Notes: a model not told the origin generated them from the sequence alone. Positions 18,704 to 28,692 are shown, counted from the first letter of the stretch. The stretch is 64,000 nt of DNA from Sinorhizobium sp. 8-89 (GCF_030124325.1 NZ_JASKLR010000006.1:76387-140386), one strand, 5' to 3'. Program-made: numbers and translations.

Positions 18704-18843
18704 GAATCAATCCCAGACGGTGCTGTTCCCTCCAAGCGCCGTTACACTCTGTTACAATATCATACCAATTTTCGCACGCGTGTCGTCGTGTGATTACGCC
18801 CTGGCGTTCAACTCTTACCATCAACGAAGGTGGAGGGAAGGTC

Positions 18844-19590
18844 ATGAGTGCACAGGTTGTAACCATGCAGGATGCTCGTACAGGAGCGTGGTCGCAGGCT
18901 TTGCCTGCGGCGGATCTTTCCTCCCTCTTTGCGCGGCAACCAGTCGAAAAATTCGCGCCAGGTCAAAGCGTTTTCTGGGAGGGTGACGAGGCCATGCATA
19001 TTTTCGAGGTCGCCGATGGCATGCTGCGTGCGTTGCGGCTGCTTAGCGACGGCAGGCGGATTATCGTGGGTTTCTTGCAAGCTGGAGACCTTCTCGGCGT
19101 GTCGCTCAAGGAACGTTATCTCTACACCGTCGAGGCGGTCTCCCCTGTTGAGCTTCGCCGGTTTCCTCGCCGACGTTTCGAGGATGAAGTGGCGCGGCAT
19201 TCAAACTTGCAGCAGCAACTCTTCTCGAGGCTGCGTGACGAAATGACTGCCGCGCAGGATCAGGCCGTGCTTCTTTCCCGCCGGAGCGCCGAGGCAAAGC
19301 TGGCGAATTTCTTCCTGATGATGAGGCGGAACGAGAACTGCAAGCGGACTTCGGTCGTCGATCTTCCGATGACGCGGCTGGACATCGCCGATTATCTCGG
19401 CATGACAATCGAGACGGTATCGCGCACTATAACCAAGCTCGCAAATAACGGTGTCATCGCGATACCGGAACGGCGCTCGGTCACGGTCCTGAAAATGGAA
19501 ACGCTTCGATCGCTGGCGGACGGTGACGATAGCGAGCACTGGTTGCCCTCGCCAATGGCGCGGGCGCAGCATGCATCCGCCAGCGCATAA
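18844..19590 (+). CDS. fixK: Crp/Fnr-family regulator, FixK type
   Basis: A 248-residue activator with a cyclic-nucleotide-binding-like beta-roll (about 25-150) and a C-terminal helix-turn-helix. The recognition helix reads [17 protein letters not shown]: the E..SR arrangement is the one that contacts TTGA half-sites in Fnr/FixK proteins, which fits the TTGA boxes across the window. No N-terminal cysteine cluster for an iron-sulphur centre is present, so it does not sense oxygen like Fnr. ATG 18844 follows GGTGGAGGG. No FixK-like box is seen in its own promoter. The hybrid kinase follows 25 bp later. Confidence 0.9.
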   Translation: MSAQVVTMQDARTGAWSQALPAADLSSLFARQPVEKFAPGQSVFWEGDEAMHIFEVADGMLRALRLLSDGRRIIVGFLQAGDLLGVSLKERYLYTVEAVSPVELRRFPRRRFEDEVARHSNLQQQLFSRLRDEMTAAQDQAVLLSRRSAEAKLANFFLMMRRNENCKRTSVVDLPMTRLDIADYLGMTIETVSRTITKLANNGVIAIPERRSVTVLKMETLRSLADGDDSEHWLPSPMARAQHASASA

Positions 19591-19615
19591 GGGCGGCGGG
19601 GCAGAAAGGAACGAC

Positions 19616-21184
19616 GTGGTCGAGCAGGCCAGCAGCGACATCACGAATCTTAAACGCGCGCAGGCTGATCTGGCGGCGCGCGAGGCACATCTTCGCTCGA
19701 TTCTCGATACCGTTCCAGAAGCAATGGTGGTGATCAACGAGAGCGGCGCGATTTCCTCTTTCAGCGCAGCCGCGGAACGCCTGTTCGGTTATGCCGAAAG
19801 CGATGTCGTTGGATCCAACGTCAAAATCTTGATGCCCTCGCCTCATCGCGAGGCACATGACCATTACTTGAATAATTATCTGCGCACCGGGGAGCGACGC
19901 ATCATCGGAATTGGACGGGTCGTTGCAGGACTACGAAAGGATGGCACAGTGTTTCCGATGGAGCTTTCAGTGGGAGAAGCGATGTCCGACGGACGCCGTA
20001 TATTCACTGGCTTCATTCGGGATCTGACCAGCCGCCAGCGCATTGAGGAAGAGCTCAGACAAGCGCAGAAAATGGAAGCCGTCGGGCAGCTCACCGGCGG
20101 CTTGGCGCATGATTTTAACAATCTGCTGACGGTGATTACCGGGAACCTGGAAATGATCGAGGCTCGGCTGCAAGACGAAAGGCTGAAAGGCTTCTTGCGA
20201 GAAGCGCAGGCGGCCGCCGACGATGGGGCAAAGCTGACGGCACAGCTGCTTGCATTCGGCCGGCGGCAGCCACTCAACCCCAAGCTTGTGGACGTTGGCG
20301 AACTCGTCACGAACTTTTCGAAACTGCTCACCAGAACCCTGGGGGAGACCATAGACCTATCGACGATCGTAAACGGCAGCAGCAACCTCGCCCTCATCGA
20401 TGTCTCCCAGCTCCAGAACTCGCTTTTGAATCTGGGTCTGAATGCGCGCGACGCGATGCAGGACGGCGGCCGCCTGACAATCGAGATTTCGACGACAATC
20501 CTCGGCCGCGATTACGCTCTGATGTACCCCGAAATTCGAATGGGACACTATGTTCTCGTTGCCGTCACCGACACTGGCGTCGGGATGACCGAGGACGTCA
20601 GACGTCACGCATTTGAGCCGTTCTATACAACCAAGGGAACCGGTGCGGGAACAGGCCTCGGCCTCAGCATGGTCTACGGCTTCGTCAAACAATCCGGGGG
20701 GCATATTCAGCTCTATAGTGAACTTGATCGGGGAACGAGCGTTCGCATCTTCCTGCCTGCGGCGCGGGGAGAAAGTCAGCTCGCGCAGATTGGCGCAGAT
20801 GAAAATGCCGCCCCAGAACCTATTCCGACCGGCCATGAGACGATCCTCGTCGTGGAGGACGATGCGCGGGTGCGCCGCGTCGTCGTTTCGCGACTGCGCG
20901 ACGCCGGATATTCTGTCATCGAGGCGGAAGCCGGCGCGCAGGCACTTCAACTGCTTGCGGAGCATCCCGAAGTCTCCCTCGTCTTCACGGACATGATAAT
21001 GCCGGGCGGAATGAATGGCGGCGAATTGGCCCAGCACGTGCGCTCGCTAAGACCAAATGTGAAGACGCTGCTCACGTCAGGCTACGCCGAGCCGAACGCG
21101 GCCGGCGGGGCGGCAGGAAGCTGGCTGCAAAAGCCCTACACCGCCAGAGAGTTGGCAGTGCGGCTCCGAGAACTGCTCGATTGA
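19616..21184 (+). CDS. FixL-like haem PAS hybrid histidine kinase with receiver
   Basis: A 522-residue oxygen-sensing candidate. The PAS domain (about 25-140) follows FixL closely: the haem-ligand His is H81 (REAHDHYL), the distal arginine R101 lies in RIIGIGR, and FxGFIRDLT closes the domain. The kinase core has H165 in [11 protein letters not shown], an N-box [17 protein letters not shown] and GTGLGLS. A C-terminal receiver has D459 (FTDMIMP) and K506. No transmembrane segment is present. GTG 19616 is chosen (AAAGGA 6 bases upstream); the frame opens earlier inside the regulator gene. Unlike classical FixL the H-box is of the HDFNN type and a receiver is fused. It is likely co-transcribed with the FixK-like gene. 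Confidence 0.9.
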   Translation: MVEQASSDITNLKRAQADLAAREAHLRSILDTVPEAMVVINESGAISSFSAAAERLFGYAESDVVGSNVKILMPSPHREAHDHYLNNYLRTGERRIIGIGRVVAGLRKDGTVFPMELSVGEAMSDGRRIFTGFIRDLTSRQRIEEELRQAQKMEAVGQLTGGLAHDFNNLLTVITGNLEMIEARLQDERLKGFLREAQAAADDGAKLTAQLLAFGRRQPLNPKLVDVGELVTNFSKLLTRTLGETIDLSTIVNGSSNLALIDVSQLQNSLLNLGLNARDAMQDGGRLTIEISTTILGRDYALMYPEIRMGHYVLVAVTDTGVGMTEDVRRHAFEPFYTTKGTGAGTGLGLSMVYGFVKQSGGHIQLYSELDRGTSVRIFLPAARGESQLAQIGADENAAPEPIPTGHETILVVEDDARVRRVVVSRLRDAGYSVIEAEAGAQALQLLAEHPEVSLVFTDMIMPGGMNGGELAQHVRSLRPNVKTLLTSGYAEPNAAGGAAGSWLQKPYTARELAVRLRELLD

Positions 21185-21225
21185 CGCGCGAGGTAGCGAA
21201 ACCCATCAAGTGGAGCTTGGGGCTT

Positions 21226-23826
21226 TCAGAGTTCTTCCTCTAACACGAGCTCAGGATAATACGACCTGCTACGCACCCGGCTGTCCCACCGATTGAACCA
21301 GTGCTTAGTCGCCTCGGAAGCCATCAGGTACGCCGCCGTGATCAGCAGCACTCCCAGCATGATCGGCCATGGCAACGGCACGAAGCCGAACCAGTCCGCG
21401 AAAGGCGCATAGGGAAGGATGACGGCCGTGACCGCCGTCGCCAGGGTCAAGAGTGACAAAAGCCAACCTGGTCTGCTCCGCCAGAACAAGGACCGCGTCC
21501 GCACGATCAGCACGATTGCCAATTCGGTGAGCAGTGACTCGACGAACCAGGCGGTCTGAAATGTCGCTGGCGTTGCCCTTGCCACCAGAACAAGACCTGC
21601 AAAGGTAAGGAAGTCGAAGAAAGAACTCACCAGACCGAAGCTCACCATGAAGCCACGCACGTAACCGATGTCCCAACGGCGGGGGCGTCGTGTTTCCTCG
21701 CGATCGACCTTGTCGCCTGCGATGGCGAGCGCCGGCACATCAGACAAGAGGTTGTTGAGAAGGATCTGTTTGGCGAGCAGTGGCAGGAACGGCAGAAACA
21801 AAGAGGCGAAAGCCATGCTGATCATGTTGCCGAAGTTCGCGCTCGTCGTGATCGATATGTATTTCATCGTATTGGCAAAGGACCTGCGCCCCTCCTCGAT
21901 GCCGCGAAGAAGAACATTAAGATCACGTCTCAACAGCACGATGTCCGCCGCTTCTCGCGCAACATCGACGGCGCCGTCGACAGTGATGCCGACGTCGGCC
22001 TGATGCAAGGCAGGCGCATCGTTGATGCCATCCCCGAGATAGCCGACCACGTGACCGGCGCGGCGCAGCGCCTCGATTACGCGCTCTTTCTGGTTCGGGT
22101 CGATCTCAACGAAGAGATCGATATCGGGCGCTCGTGCGAACAACGAGTCCCTTGTAATCTTCGACAAGTCTTCGCCCGTAAGTATCTGCGACGAGCGCAA
22201 GCCAATGGTGTTCGCCAGATGAACGGCGACATGACGATTGTCGCCCGTGATCATCTTCAAGTCGATGCCGCGCTTCGCAAGAGCCTTCAGGCTCTCGCCG
22301 ATGCCGGCTTTTGGTGGATCGAGAAAAAGCAGGAAACCGGCGAAGCACAGCCCTTCTTCCTGTTGCCTTCCGTATGCCAGAAGTGGCGCCATTTTGCGAA
22401 CGGCCAGACCGAGCACTCGGTAGCCCTCACCACTCCAGAAGCGAAATTTCTCGTCGATCGCCTGCCTCTGTGTGTCTGTGAAGGGCGCCGCCGCATCTCC
22501 GTTCAATACGGAGGAACAGACTGCCAGCACGTTCTCGATCGCTCCCTTGCAGATCAACAGATCGCGATCGGAATCGCCGTCCTTCCGGACGACAACTGAT
22601 AGCCGCTTTCTCACGAAATCATATGGAATCTCGTCGACCTTTGAATAAAGAGACGAGGAAGGCGGTGCGTCTATCGCGACAATCGCCTCGTCGAGCGGGT
22701 TCTGCAGCCCTGTTTGCATGGACGCATTCAACCGCGCCCACATATAGACCGTCGGGGAAGGCGCTCCGCTGACGTCGAGGCAAGCGTCCAGATGCACCAC
22801 CCCTTCGGTAAGCGTTCCCGTCTTGTCGGTACACAGCAGGTTCATGCTGCCGAGATTCTCGATTGCCTCGAGGCGCCGGACGAGGACTCCACTTTGCGCC
22901 ATCGTTGTCGCTCCACGCGCGAGAGTAATGCTGATGATGGCCGGCAGGAGTTCGGGACTGAGCCCGACGGCCAATGCAATGGAGAACAGGAGCGAATCGA
23001 TCGGCTCGCGTTGAAGAAGCAGATTGGCAAAGAACACGAGGATCACGATCACGAGCATGATCTCGCTCATAAGATAGCCGAACCGGCGAATTCCGCGAGC
23101 GAACTCGGTCTCGGGGCTACGCCGTTCGATCGCCGAGGCAATCGCGGCAAATTCAGTAGTGTCGCCTGTCCTGATCGCGATAACGCTTGCGGTACCGCTG
23201 CGGACCGAGGTTCCCGTAAAAACGGCGTTCGATCTCCGCGCTAGCGGGGCGCCAGGCTCGACCGTTCCTGGAGACTTCGCGACAGGAAACGCTTCGCCTG
23301 TAAGGGCTGCTTCGCTGACGTTGAAGTCCCGCGCTTCAAGTATGATCCCGTCCGCCGGCACCAAGTTGCCTGCGGAAAGCTGAATGATATCGCCGGGCAC
23401 GACCTCCAACGCCGGAATCACTTTCGGCGCTCCGTCTCTGAGCACTGTCGACTTTTGAGCGATGCGCTTGCGAAGCGCCTCCACTGCTCGCGACGCCCGG
23501 TACTCCTGCATGAAGCTCAGGGCACAACTTATAAGAACGATGAGAATGATGATAATTGCATCGTGTCGCTCGCCCACAAGGACCGACATACCGGCCGCGA
23601 ATACGAGGATGAGAACGAGCGGGCTACGGAACTGCCGGAGCAGAACCGAAAGAGCAAGAAACCTGTCTCTGCGTGCGACGGAATTGCGGCCATAGCGCGC
23701 CAGGCGCTCGTGCGCTTCCCTGCTGCTCAATCCTGTCGCACGGGAACCATACTCGGCCATCAGGTCAGCGGCCGGGGTGGCCCAATATGTGCCCCCTTCT
23801 CGCGCATCGAGTGCTAAAGATCTCAT
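21226..23826 (-). CDS. mgtA: Magnesium-translocating-type P-type ATPase (MgtA/MgtB family)
   Basis: An 866-residue P-type ATPase. The actuator TGE lies in ALTGEAFPV, the phosphorylation motif is CTDKTGTLTEG, and the hinge is GDGINDAPALHQADVG. The fourth helix reads LSPELLPAIISIT and the C-terminal helices are long (SLLTELAIVLIVRT), both typical of Mg2+ importers. ATG 23826 follows AGGAACGTCCC. It is divergent from the acyl-CoA synthetase with one shared box at 23932-23945. Confidence 0.9.
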   Translation of the reverse strand: MRSLALDAREGGTYWATPAADLMAEYGSRATGLSSREAHERLARYGRNSVARRDRFLALSVLLRQFRSPLVLILVFAAGMSVLVGERHDAIIIILIVLISCALSFMQEYRASRAVEALRKRIAQKSTVLRDGAPKVIPALEVVPGDIIQLSAGNLVPADGIILEARDFNVSEAALTGEAFPVAKSPGTVEPGAPLARRSNAVFTGTSVRSGTASVIAIRTGDTTEFAAIASAIERRSPETEFARGIRRFGYLMSEIMLVIVILVFFANLLLQREPIDSLLFSIALAVGLSPELLPAIISITLARGATTMAQSGVLVRRLEAIENLGSMNLLCTDKTGTLTEGVVHLDACLDVSGAPSPTVYMWARLNASMQTGLQNPLDEAIVAIDAPPSSSLYSKVDEIPYDFVRKRLSVVVRKDGDSDRDLLICKGAIENVLAVCSSVLNGDAAAPFTDTQRQAIDEKFRFWSGEGYRVLGLAVRKMAPLLAYGRQQEEGLCFAGFLLFLDPPKAGIGESLKALAKRGIDLKMITGDNRHVAVHLANTIGLRSSQILTGEDLSKITRDSLFARAPDIDLFVEIDPNQKERVIEALRRAGHVVGYLGDGINDAPALHQADVGITVDGAVDVAREAADIVLLRRDLNVLLRGIEEGRRSFANTMKYISITTSANFGNMISMAFASLFLPFLPLLAKQILLNNLLSDVPALAIAGDKVDREETRRPRRWDIGYVRGFMVSFGLVSSFFDFLTFAGLVLVARATPATFQTAWFVESLLTELAIVLIVRTRSLFWRSRPGWLLSLLTLATAVTAVILPYAPFADWFGFVPLPWPIMLGVLLITAAYLMASEATKHWFNRWDSRVRSRSYYPELVLEEEL

Positions 23827-23931
23827 GGGACGTTCCTGTCGGGCAATCAGAGTGTCTAAGGGTTAGGATGGCACTGCCGCGAGCGCGAATGCATTGAGGA
23901 GAGTCAATTTCCAGGCAGGGATTGCCTCGCT

Positions 23932-23945
23932 TTGAGCGCGATCAA
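23932..23945. promoter_or_regulatory. FixK/Fnr-type box between mgtA and the acyl-CoA synthetase
   Basis: TTGAGCGCGATCAA (one half TTGAG). Predicted starts are near 23980 (plus, 19 bases before ATG 23999) and 23897 (minus). Confidence 0.65.
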
Positions 23946-23998
23946 CGCGCCACCGGCACACCGCGATATCCTCGTCAAGGAAGACTGGAGATGGCGCC

Positions 23999-26698
23999 AT
24001 GAGCATTCGCAACCTTCATCACGCCATCAATCCGCAGTCGGTTGCACTTGTCGGCGCCTCAAATCGAGCCGGGTCGCTTGGCCGGGTAGTCATCGAGAAC
24101 GTGCTCGCGGCCGGGTTCAAGGGAGAAATCTGGCCGGTAAACCCAAAACATGATCAGGTGGCAGGCCTTCGCTGCTATCGCCGAGTCGCGGACGTTCCAG
24201 GCGTCCCCGATCTCGCGGTCATTGTCACGCCGCCGACAACGGTTCCCGCGCTCATCCATGAGCTGGGCGTAAAGGGAACGCGAGCGGCGGTGGTCATCAC
24301 GGCGGGTCTCAATGCCGATCAAGGATTAAGACAAGGGATGCTCGATGCAGCAAAACCATTTCTCCTTCGCATCATCGGTCCCAACACGGTAGGCCTCATC
24401 GTTCCGTCCGCGAAGTTGAATGCAAGCTTCGCGCATTTGCAGGCACAGCCAGGCGGAATTGCGCTACTTTCGCAATCCGGAGCGATCGCGACGTCGCTGA
24501 TCGACTGGGCGGCGGACAACAATGTCGGCTTTTCAAAAGTCATTTCCCTCGGCGATATGGCTGATGCCGACGCCGGCGACTTTCTCGACCTTCTGGCTGG
24601 AGATCGCGAGACGCGTGCGATCGTCATGTATCTCGAGACCGTTCCCAACCCCCGGAAATTCCTGTCAGCCGCTCGCGCCGCCGCTCGGGTGAAGCCGGTC
24701 GTCGCAATCAAGGCGGGCCGACACGTCGAGGCAGCGAAAGCGGCCGCCACGCATACTGGAGCGCTTTCAGGTGCCGATCAGGTCGTCGACGCGGCCCTGC
24801 GACGCGCCGGTATCTTGAGGATCGAAGGCCTTGCCGAATTGTTCGACGCGACCGAAACCATCGCGCGTTTTCCTCCTCTTCAGCGCAGCCGTGTCGCAAT
24901 CGTCACCAATGGTGGCGGAGCCGGGGTTCTCGCTGTGGATCGACTGGTCGACTTCGGGTGCGAGCTCGCGGAGCTTTCGCCAGAGACTATTCGCGCACTC
25001 GACCGGATCTTGCCCGGCAATTGGTCGCGCGCCAATCCCGTCGACATTGTCGGCGATGCGGCGCCCGAGCGCTACAGGGGCGCGATCGAGCTCGTCGCTC
25101 ACGACCCAGGAGCGGATATCCTGATCGTGATGAATTGCCCGACCGGCCTTGCCTCGCCCGTCGATGCAGCAAGCGCTGTCGCCTCGCTGGCGCAGTCGGG
25201 CACCATCTCAGGCAAGCCTGTCTTGACGTGCTGGTTGGGCGGCCAAACCGCCCGTAACGGTCGTCAAGTACTACAAGAGGCCGGATTGGCGAGCTACGAC
25301 ACCCCTTCCGACGTCGCCTTGGCCGCTTCCTACCTTGCTCGATGGTCGAAGACGCAGGAGGGCCTGCTGCGGGTGCCCTCGAGGAAGAGCCACGAAACGC
25401 CCTTTGATCGCGGCTCGGTGCAATCCATTTTCCGACGGGTTGCGGCCGAAGATCGCTGGATGCTGAATGAAGCGGAAGCCAAGGCGGTGATCGCAGCTTA
25501 CGGCATTCCCATTCCTCAGACCTTCATTGCAAAGTCACCGGCAGAGACGGAACGAGCCGCCGCTACGCTTCTTCAAAAAGGTTCGAAAGTGGTCGTCAAA
25601 CTGGTATCGAAGTCGGTCACGCACAAATCCGATGTGGACGGCGTCGTCCTTGACATCCCGGCCCCCCTCGCCGCTCGCGAAGCTGCCGAGAGAATTGCTG
25701 CGCGGCTCAAGGCGCACGACCCGGCTGCCGTAGTCGACGGATTTACGGTCCAGCCGATGATTGAACGCAAACATGCGTGGGAACTGATCCTGGGCATCAC
25801 CCGAGATCCGATCTTCGGTCCGGTCATTCTATTCGGATCTGGAGGTGTTTCCGTTGAAGTGGTCGCAGACAGCGCGGTCGCGCTTCCCCCGCTCGATGCC
25901 GTGCTTGCGGGCGACCTCATTGACCAGACACGCGTCGGGAAGCTCCTTGCCGGCTTCCGCAACCAGCCGGCCGCAGATAGGAAAGCGATCTGCAGAGCAC
26001 TTACGGCGCTATCACAAGTCATCGTCGATTTCCCCTGTGTGTTGTCGATGGATATTAATCCGTTGGTCGCCAGCGCCGAGGGCGTCATCGCGCTTGACGC
26101 GCGCATCGAAATAGACCCGCAGGCAATCGCGCGCCCCAGTCCCAATCGCGATCTCGCGATCCGCCCATATCCGAGCGATTGGGAAAAGCAGATCGGGCTC
26201 GCGGGGCGTGTTTATGAGCTGCGGCCGATCAGACCGCTAGACGCTGCTCTCTATCCTGCCTTCCTGGCAAAAACGTCCGCGGCTGACATCCGATTTCGTT
26301 TCCTGGCATCCCGCGGTCACTTCAACGACCAGATGCTCGTGAGGCTGACGCAGATCGATTACGAGCGCGAGATGGCTTTCGTCGCGCTCGATAATGAAAG
26401 CGGCGAGCTTGCGGGAATCGCTAGAATTTACGCAGATCCCGATCACGAGTCCGCGGAATATGGCTTGCTAATCAGGACCGACTTGCAGGGGCATGGTCTT
26501 GGCTGGGCTCTCCTCGCTCTCCTCAAGGACTATGCTGCGGCCGATGGCCTGCAACGCCTCGAAGGTCTCGTTCTAAGTGACAATGCGAAGATGCTCAGAA
26601 TGTGCCGCGAGTTTGGATTTGCGATTTCGTCGCACCCCGCCGATTCAACCCTGAGGATTGCGACACTGGCGCTGCAGCCTCAGGCGGGAACTTCTTGA
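23999..26698 (+). CDS. ADP-forming acyl-CoA synthetase fused to GNAT (Pat/PatZ-like)
   Basis: An 899-residue multidomain protein. In order: CoA-binding Rossmann domain (1-130), two CoA-ligase domains (to about 460) with THTGALSG around the usual catalytic His, an ATP-grasp domain (about 480-700) and a C-terminal GNAT domain (about 730-890) with the acetyl-CoA loop in DLQGHGLGWALL. This is the architecture of the protein lysine acetyltransferases Pat/PatZ, many of which keep a non-catalytic synthetase part. It may acetylate enzymes in response to acetyl-CoA, or still interconvert acyl-CoA and ATP. ATG 23999 follows CTGGAG. The GNAT domain resembles the one fused to the alcohol dehydrogenase at 45847-47475. 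Confidence 0.88.
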   Translation: MSIRNLHHAINPQSVALVGASNRAGSLGRVVIENVLAAGFKGEIWPVNPKHDQVAGLRCYRRVADVPGVPDLAVIVTPPTTVPALIHELGVKGTRAAVVITAGLNADQGLRQGMLDAAKPFLLRIIGPNTVGLIVPSAKLNASFAHLQAQPGGIALLSQSGAIATSLIDWAADNNVGFSKVISLGDMADADAGDFLDLLAGDRETRAIVMYLETVPNPRKFLSAARAAARVKPVVAIKAGRHVEAAKAAATHTGALSGADQVVDAALRRAGILRIEGLAELFDATETIARFPPLQRSRVAIVTNGGGAGVLAVDRLVDFGCELAELSPETIRALDRILPGNWSRANPVDIVGDAAPERYRGAIELVAHDPGADILIVMNCPTGLASPVDAASAVASLAQSGTISGKPVLTCWLGGQTARNGRQVLQEAGLASYDTPSDVALAASYLARWSKTQEGLLRVPSRKSHETPFDRGSVQSIFRRVAAEDRWMLNEAEAKAVIAAYGIPIPQTFIAKSPAETERAAATLLQKGSKVVVKLVSKSVTHKSDVDGVVLDIPAPLAAREAAERIAARLKAHDPAAVVDGFTVQPMIERKHAWELILGITRDPIFGPVILFGSGGVSVEVVADSAVALPPLDAVLAGDLIDQTRVGKLLAGFRNQPAADRKAICRALTALSQVIVDFPCVLSMDINPLVASAEGVIALDARIEIDPQAIARPSPNRDLAIRPYPSDWEKQIGLAGRVYELRPIRPLDAALYPAFLAKTSAADIRFRFLASRGHFNDQMLVRLTQIDYEREMAFVALDNESGELAGIARIYADPDHESAEYGLLIRTDLQGHGLGWALLALLKDYAAADGLQRLEGLVLSDNAKMLRMCREFGFAISSHPADSTLRIATLALQPQAGTS

Positions 26699-26708
26699 CC
26701 GGGATCAA
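26695..26708. promoter_or_regulatory. FixK/Fnr-type box overlapping the synthetase stop codon
   Basis: TTGACCGGGATCAA; its TGA is the stop codon of the preceding gene (26696-26698). Predicted start near 26743, 31 bases before the uspA ATG. Confidence 0.75.
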
Positions 26709-26773
26709 TGTGTCGGCCCACATCTGGCGTAGATTGGCTTTCAGAATTCCACACGGTCTGGGAAACCAGAGCA

Positions 26774-27601
26774 ATGACTTACAAGTCAGTTCTTCAAGTG
26801 CTCGATGCAAACCAGTTTGAGACGGACCTCACAGAGGCGGCAGATCTCTGCGCCGCCGCCAACGCTCATCTCTCGGTACTCCTGGTGAAGGTCGCGGCTC
26901 CACTTCAGTTCGGGGACCATGCGGGCCTCTCGGTCGCGTGCTTGGACATGCGGATGGACGAGTTCGAACAGCTCGACAAGGCCGTTGTGGCGGCGCGAAC
27001 GAAGCTCAAGGACGTCGGAATATCGTTCGATGTCGCCGGCGAGTACATCGAGACTGCATGGGACAATAACCTCATTGGAGAGCGGGCACGCTACGCAGAC
27101 GTTACATTGATCGGAACCGGAATGGATCCCGCATTGCGGACGCGCTTCATCGAGGGCGTGCTTTTCTGTTCGGCGCGCCCCGTCCTGCTTGCTGCCCATC
27201 GCCAACCGGTTACGTTGCTTCCGAAGAAGATTTTGCTGGCGTGGAACTCAAGTTTTGAATCCACAAGGGCGGCCCGCGAAGCGCTCGACATGATGAGAAA
27301 CGCCGAAAGCGTACAAGTCGTGTTGGTTGACCCGACGGCGGCGTCTCGCCGCAACGGCGAGGAACCTGGCGCGGATGTTGCGACTTATCTTGCCCGCCAC
27401 GGCATCAAAGTGACCGTCGATCGGCTTCCTAGCGCAGGACGCCGGGTCGAGGAGGTTCTCAACCAGCATGCAGTTGAGACCTCCGCCGATTTGATCGTCA
27501 TGGGCGCATACGGACACACACGTCTTCGCGAGAAGATATTCGGCGGTGTCACCAAAGCAATGATCGAGGCACCGATTGTGCCGATGTTGATGGTCCGCTG
27601 A
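26774..27601 (+). CDS. Universal stress protein, tandem UspA domains (copy A of pair)
   Basis: A 275-residue protein with two UspA domains; the second has the ATP-binding motif MGAYGHTRLREKIFGGVTK. ATG 26774 is chosen (weak ribosome site) because MTYKSVLQVLDA is the family start; the frame opens 22 codons earlier through the promoter. It is closely similar to the next uspA (MTYKTILLVLDA), and the DNA between shows they arose by tandem duplication. Confidence 0.92.
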   Translation: MTYKSVLQVLDANQFETDLTEAADLCAAANAHLSVLLVKVAAPLQFGDHAGLSVACLDMRMDEFEQLDKAVVAARTKLKDVGISFDVAGEYIETAWDNNLIGERARYADVTLIGTGMDPALRTRFIEGVLFCSARPVLLAAHRQPVTLLPKKILLAWNSSFESTRAAREALDMMRNAESVQVVLVDPTAASRRNGEEPGADVATYLARHGIKVTVDRLPSAGRRVEEVLNQHAVETSADLIVMGAYGHTRLREKIFGGVTKAMIEAPIVPMLMVR

Positions 27602-27663
27602 CATTCCCCACAATGAAACACAGGCACTGCTACTAATGCCGGCTGCTGACAAGCAAACTCGCC

Positions 27664-27733
27664 GCACTCGACCGATTCAAGACTGCAGCACTGGCGCTGC
27701 AGTGCCACGCGGGAGCTTCTTGACCGTGATCAA
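27664..27733 (+). repeat. Relic of the synthetase 3' end plus promoter, from tandem duplication
   Basis: The segment around 27671-27733 (CGATTCAAG...CTGGCGCTGCAG...GGGAGCTTCTTGACC) repeats the segment 26641-26708 that encodes the last codons of the acyl-CoA synthetase/GNAT gene and the overlapping box. The copied coding end is out of context, so the duplicated unit was gene-end, promoter and uspA. Confidence 0.75.
27720..27733. promoter_or_regulatory. FixK/Fnr-type box upstream of the second uspA
   Basis: TTGACCGTGATCAA; predicted start near 27768, 33 bases before ATG 27801. It is the duplicated partner of the box at 26695-26708. Confidence 0.75.
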
Positions 27734-27800
27734 AGCAGCCGTCCTCACCCCGGCGTAGATTATCTCCGAAAGTTACAATTGGCTTCGGAGGAGCAATGCA

Positions 27801-28634
27801 ATGACATACAAGACAATTCTCCTGGTACTCGACGCTGAACGCCATGAGAACGATCTGACAGCGGCGGCAGATCTCTGCACGGCCGCCGATGCGCATCTCT
27901 CGGTTCTCCTGGTCAAGCTCGCCGCCCCACCTCCCGTTGGAGAGTTTGCGGCAATGTCGGTCGCCTGGCTCGACGAGCGGGCCCGCGACAAGGAGCAATT
28001 GGACAAGGCGGTGGAGGAAGCACGAGCCACTCTGGAGGGCCTCGGAATCTCCTTCGACGCCAACGGCATGTACTCGGAGATGGCATGGGCCGACGACTAC
28101 ATCGGGGAGCGGGCACGCTACGCTGACGTTACACTGATTGGTGCCAGTCTGAAGATGGATTCGCCGTTGCGATTGCGTGCCATAGACGGCGCGCTCTTCT
28201 ATTCGGCGCGACCAGTTCTGCTCGCAACCAATCGTCAATCCGTCACCCTGCGTCCGAAAAGGGTTCTTCTCGCATGGAACTCGACTATTGAAGCCGCGAG
28301 GGCGGCCCGCGAAGCTTTGGAAATGATGGAAAGCGCGGAGGAAGTGAATGTCGTGCTGGTCGATCCGGCCGCGGCGTCAGCCAAAAACGGCGAAGAACCG
28401 GGTGCGGATGTTGCCACCTACCTTGCTCGCCGCGGCATTAAGGTAACGGTCAACCGGCTTCCGAGCGCGGGACGCCGGGTCGACGAGGTTCTCAACCAGC
28501 ACGCACTCGACACCTCCGCCGATCTGATCGTGGTTGGTGCATACGGACATACACGTCTTCGCGAAAGAATATTCGGCGGCGTTACCAGGGCGATGATCGA
28601 GGCGCCCATTGTACCGGTGCTGATGGTGCACTGA
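27801..28634 (+). CDS. Universal stress protein, tandem UspA domains (copy B of pair)
   Basis: A 277-residue double-UspA protein, with the ATP-binding motif VGAYGHTRLRERIFGGVTR. ATG 27801 follows GGAGGAG. Similarity to copy A covers the whole length, and both have the same promoter layout. A bidirectional terminator follows at 28655-28683. Confidence 0.92.
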   Translation: MTYKTILLVLDAERHENDLTAAADLCTAADAHLSVLLVKLAAPPPVGEFAAMSVAWLDERARDKEQLDKAVEEARATLEGLGISFDANGMYSEMAWADDYIGERARYADVTLIGASLKMDSPLRLRAIDGALFYSARPVLLATNRQSVTLRPKRVLLAWNSTIEAARAAREALEMMESAEEVNVVLVDPAAASAKNGEEPGADVATYLARRGIKVTVNRLPSAGRRVDEVLNQHALDTSADLIVVGAYGHTRLRERIFGGVTRAMIEAPIVPVLMVH

Positions 28635-28654
28635 ACATTCTCAGTCACATCGAA

Positions 28655-28683
28655 ATAAGGCGCCGTATAGAACGGCGCCTTAT
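28655..28683. terminator. Bidirectional terminator hairpin
   Basis: ATAAGGCGCCGT (28655-28666) and ACGGCGCCTTAT (28672-28683) form a perfect 12-bp stem with a 5-base loop between the convergent uspA and PPOx-like genes. Confidence 0.85.
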
Positions 28684-28692
28684 CATTTGCCG

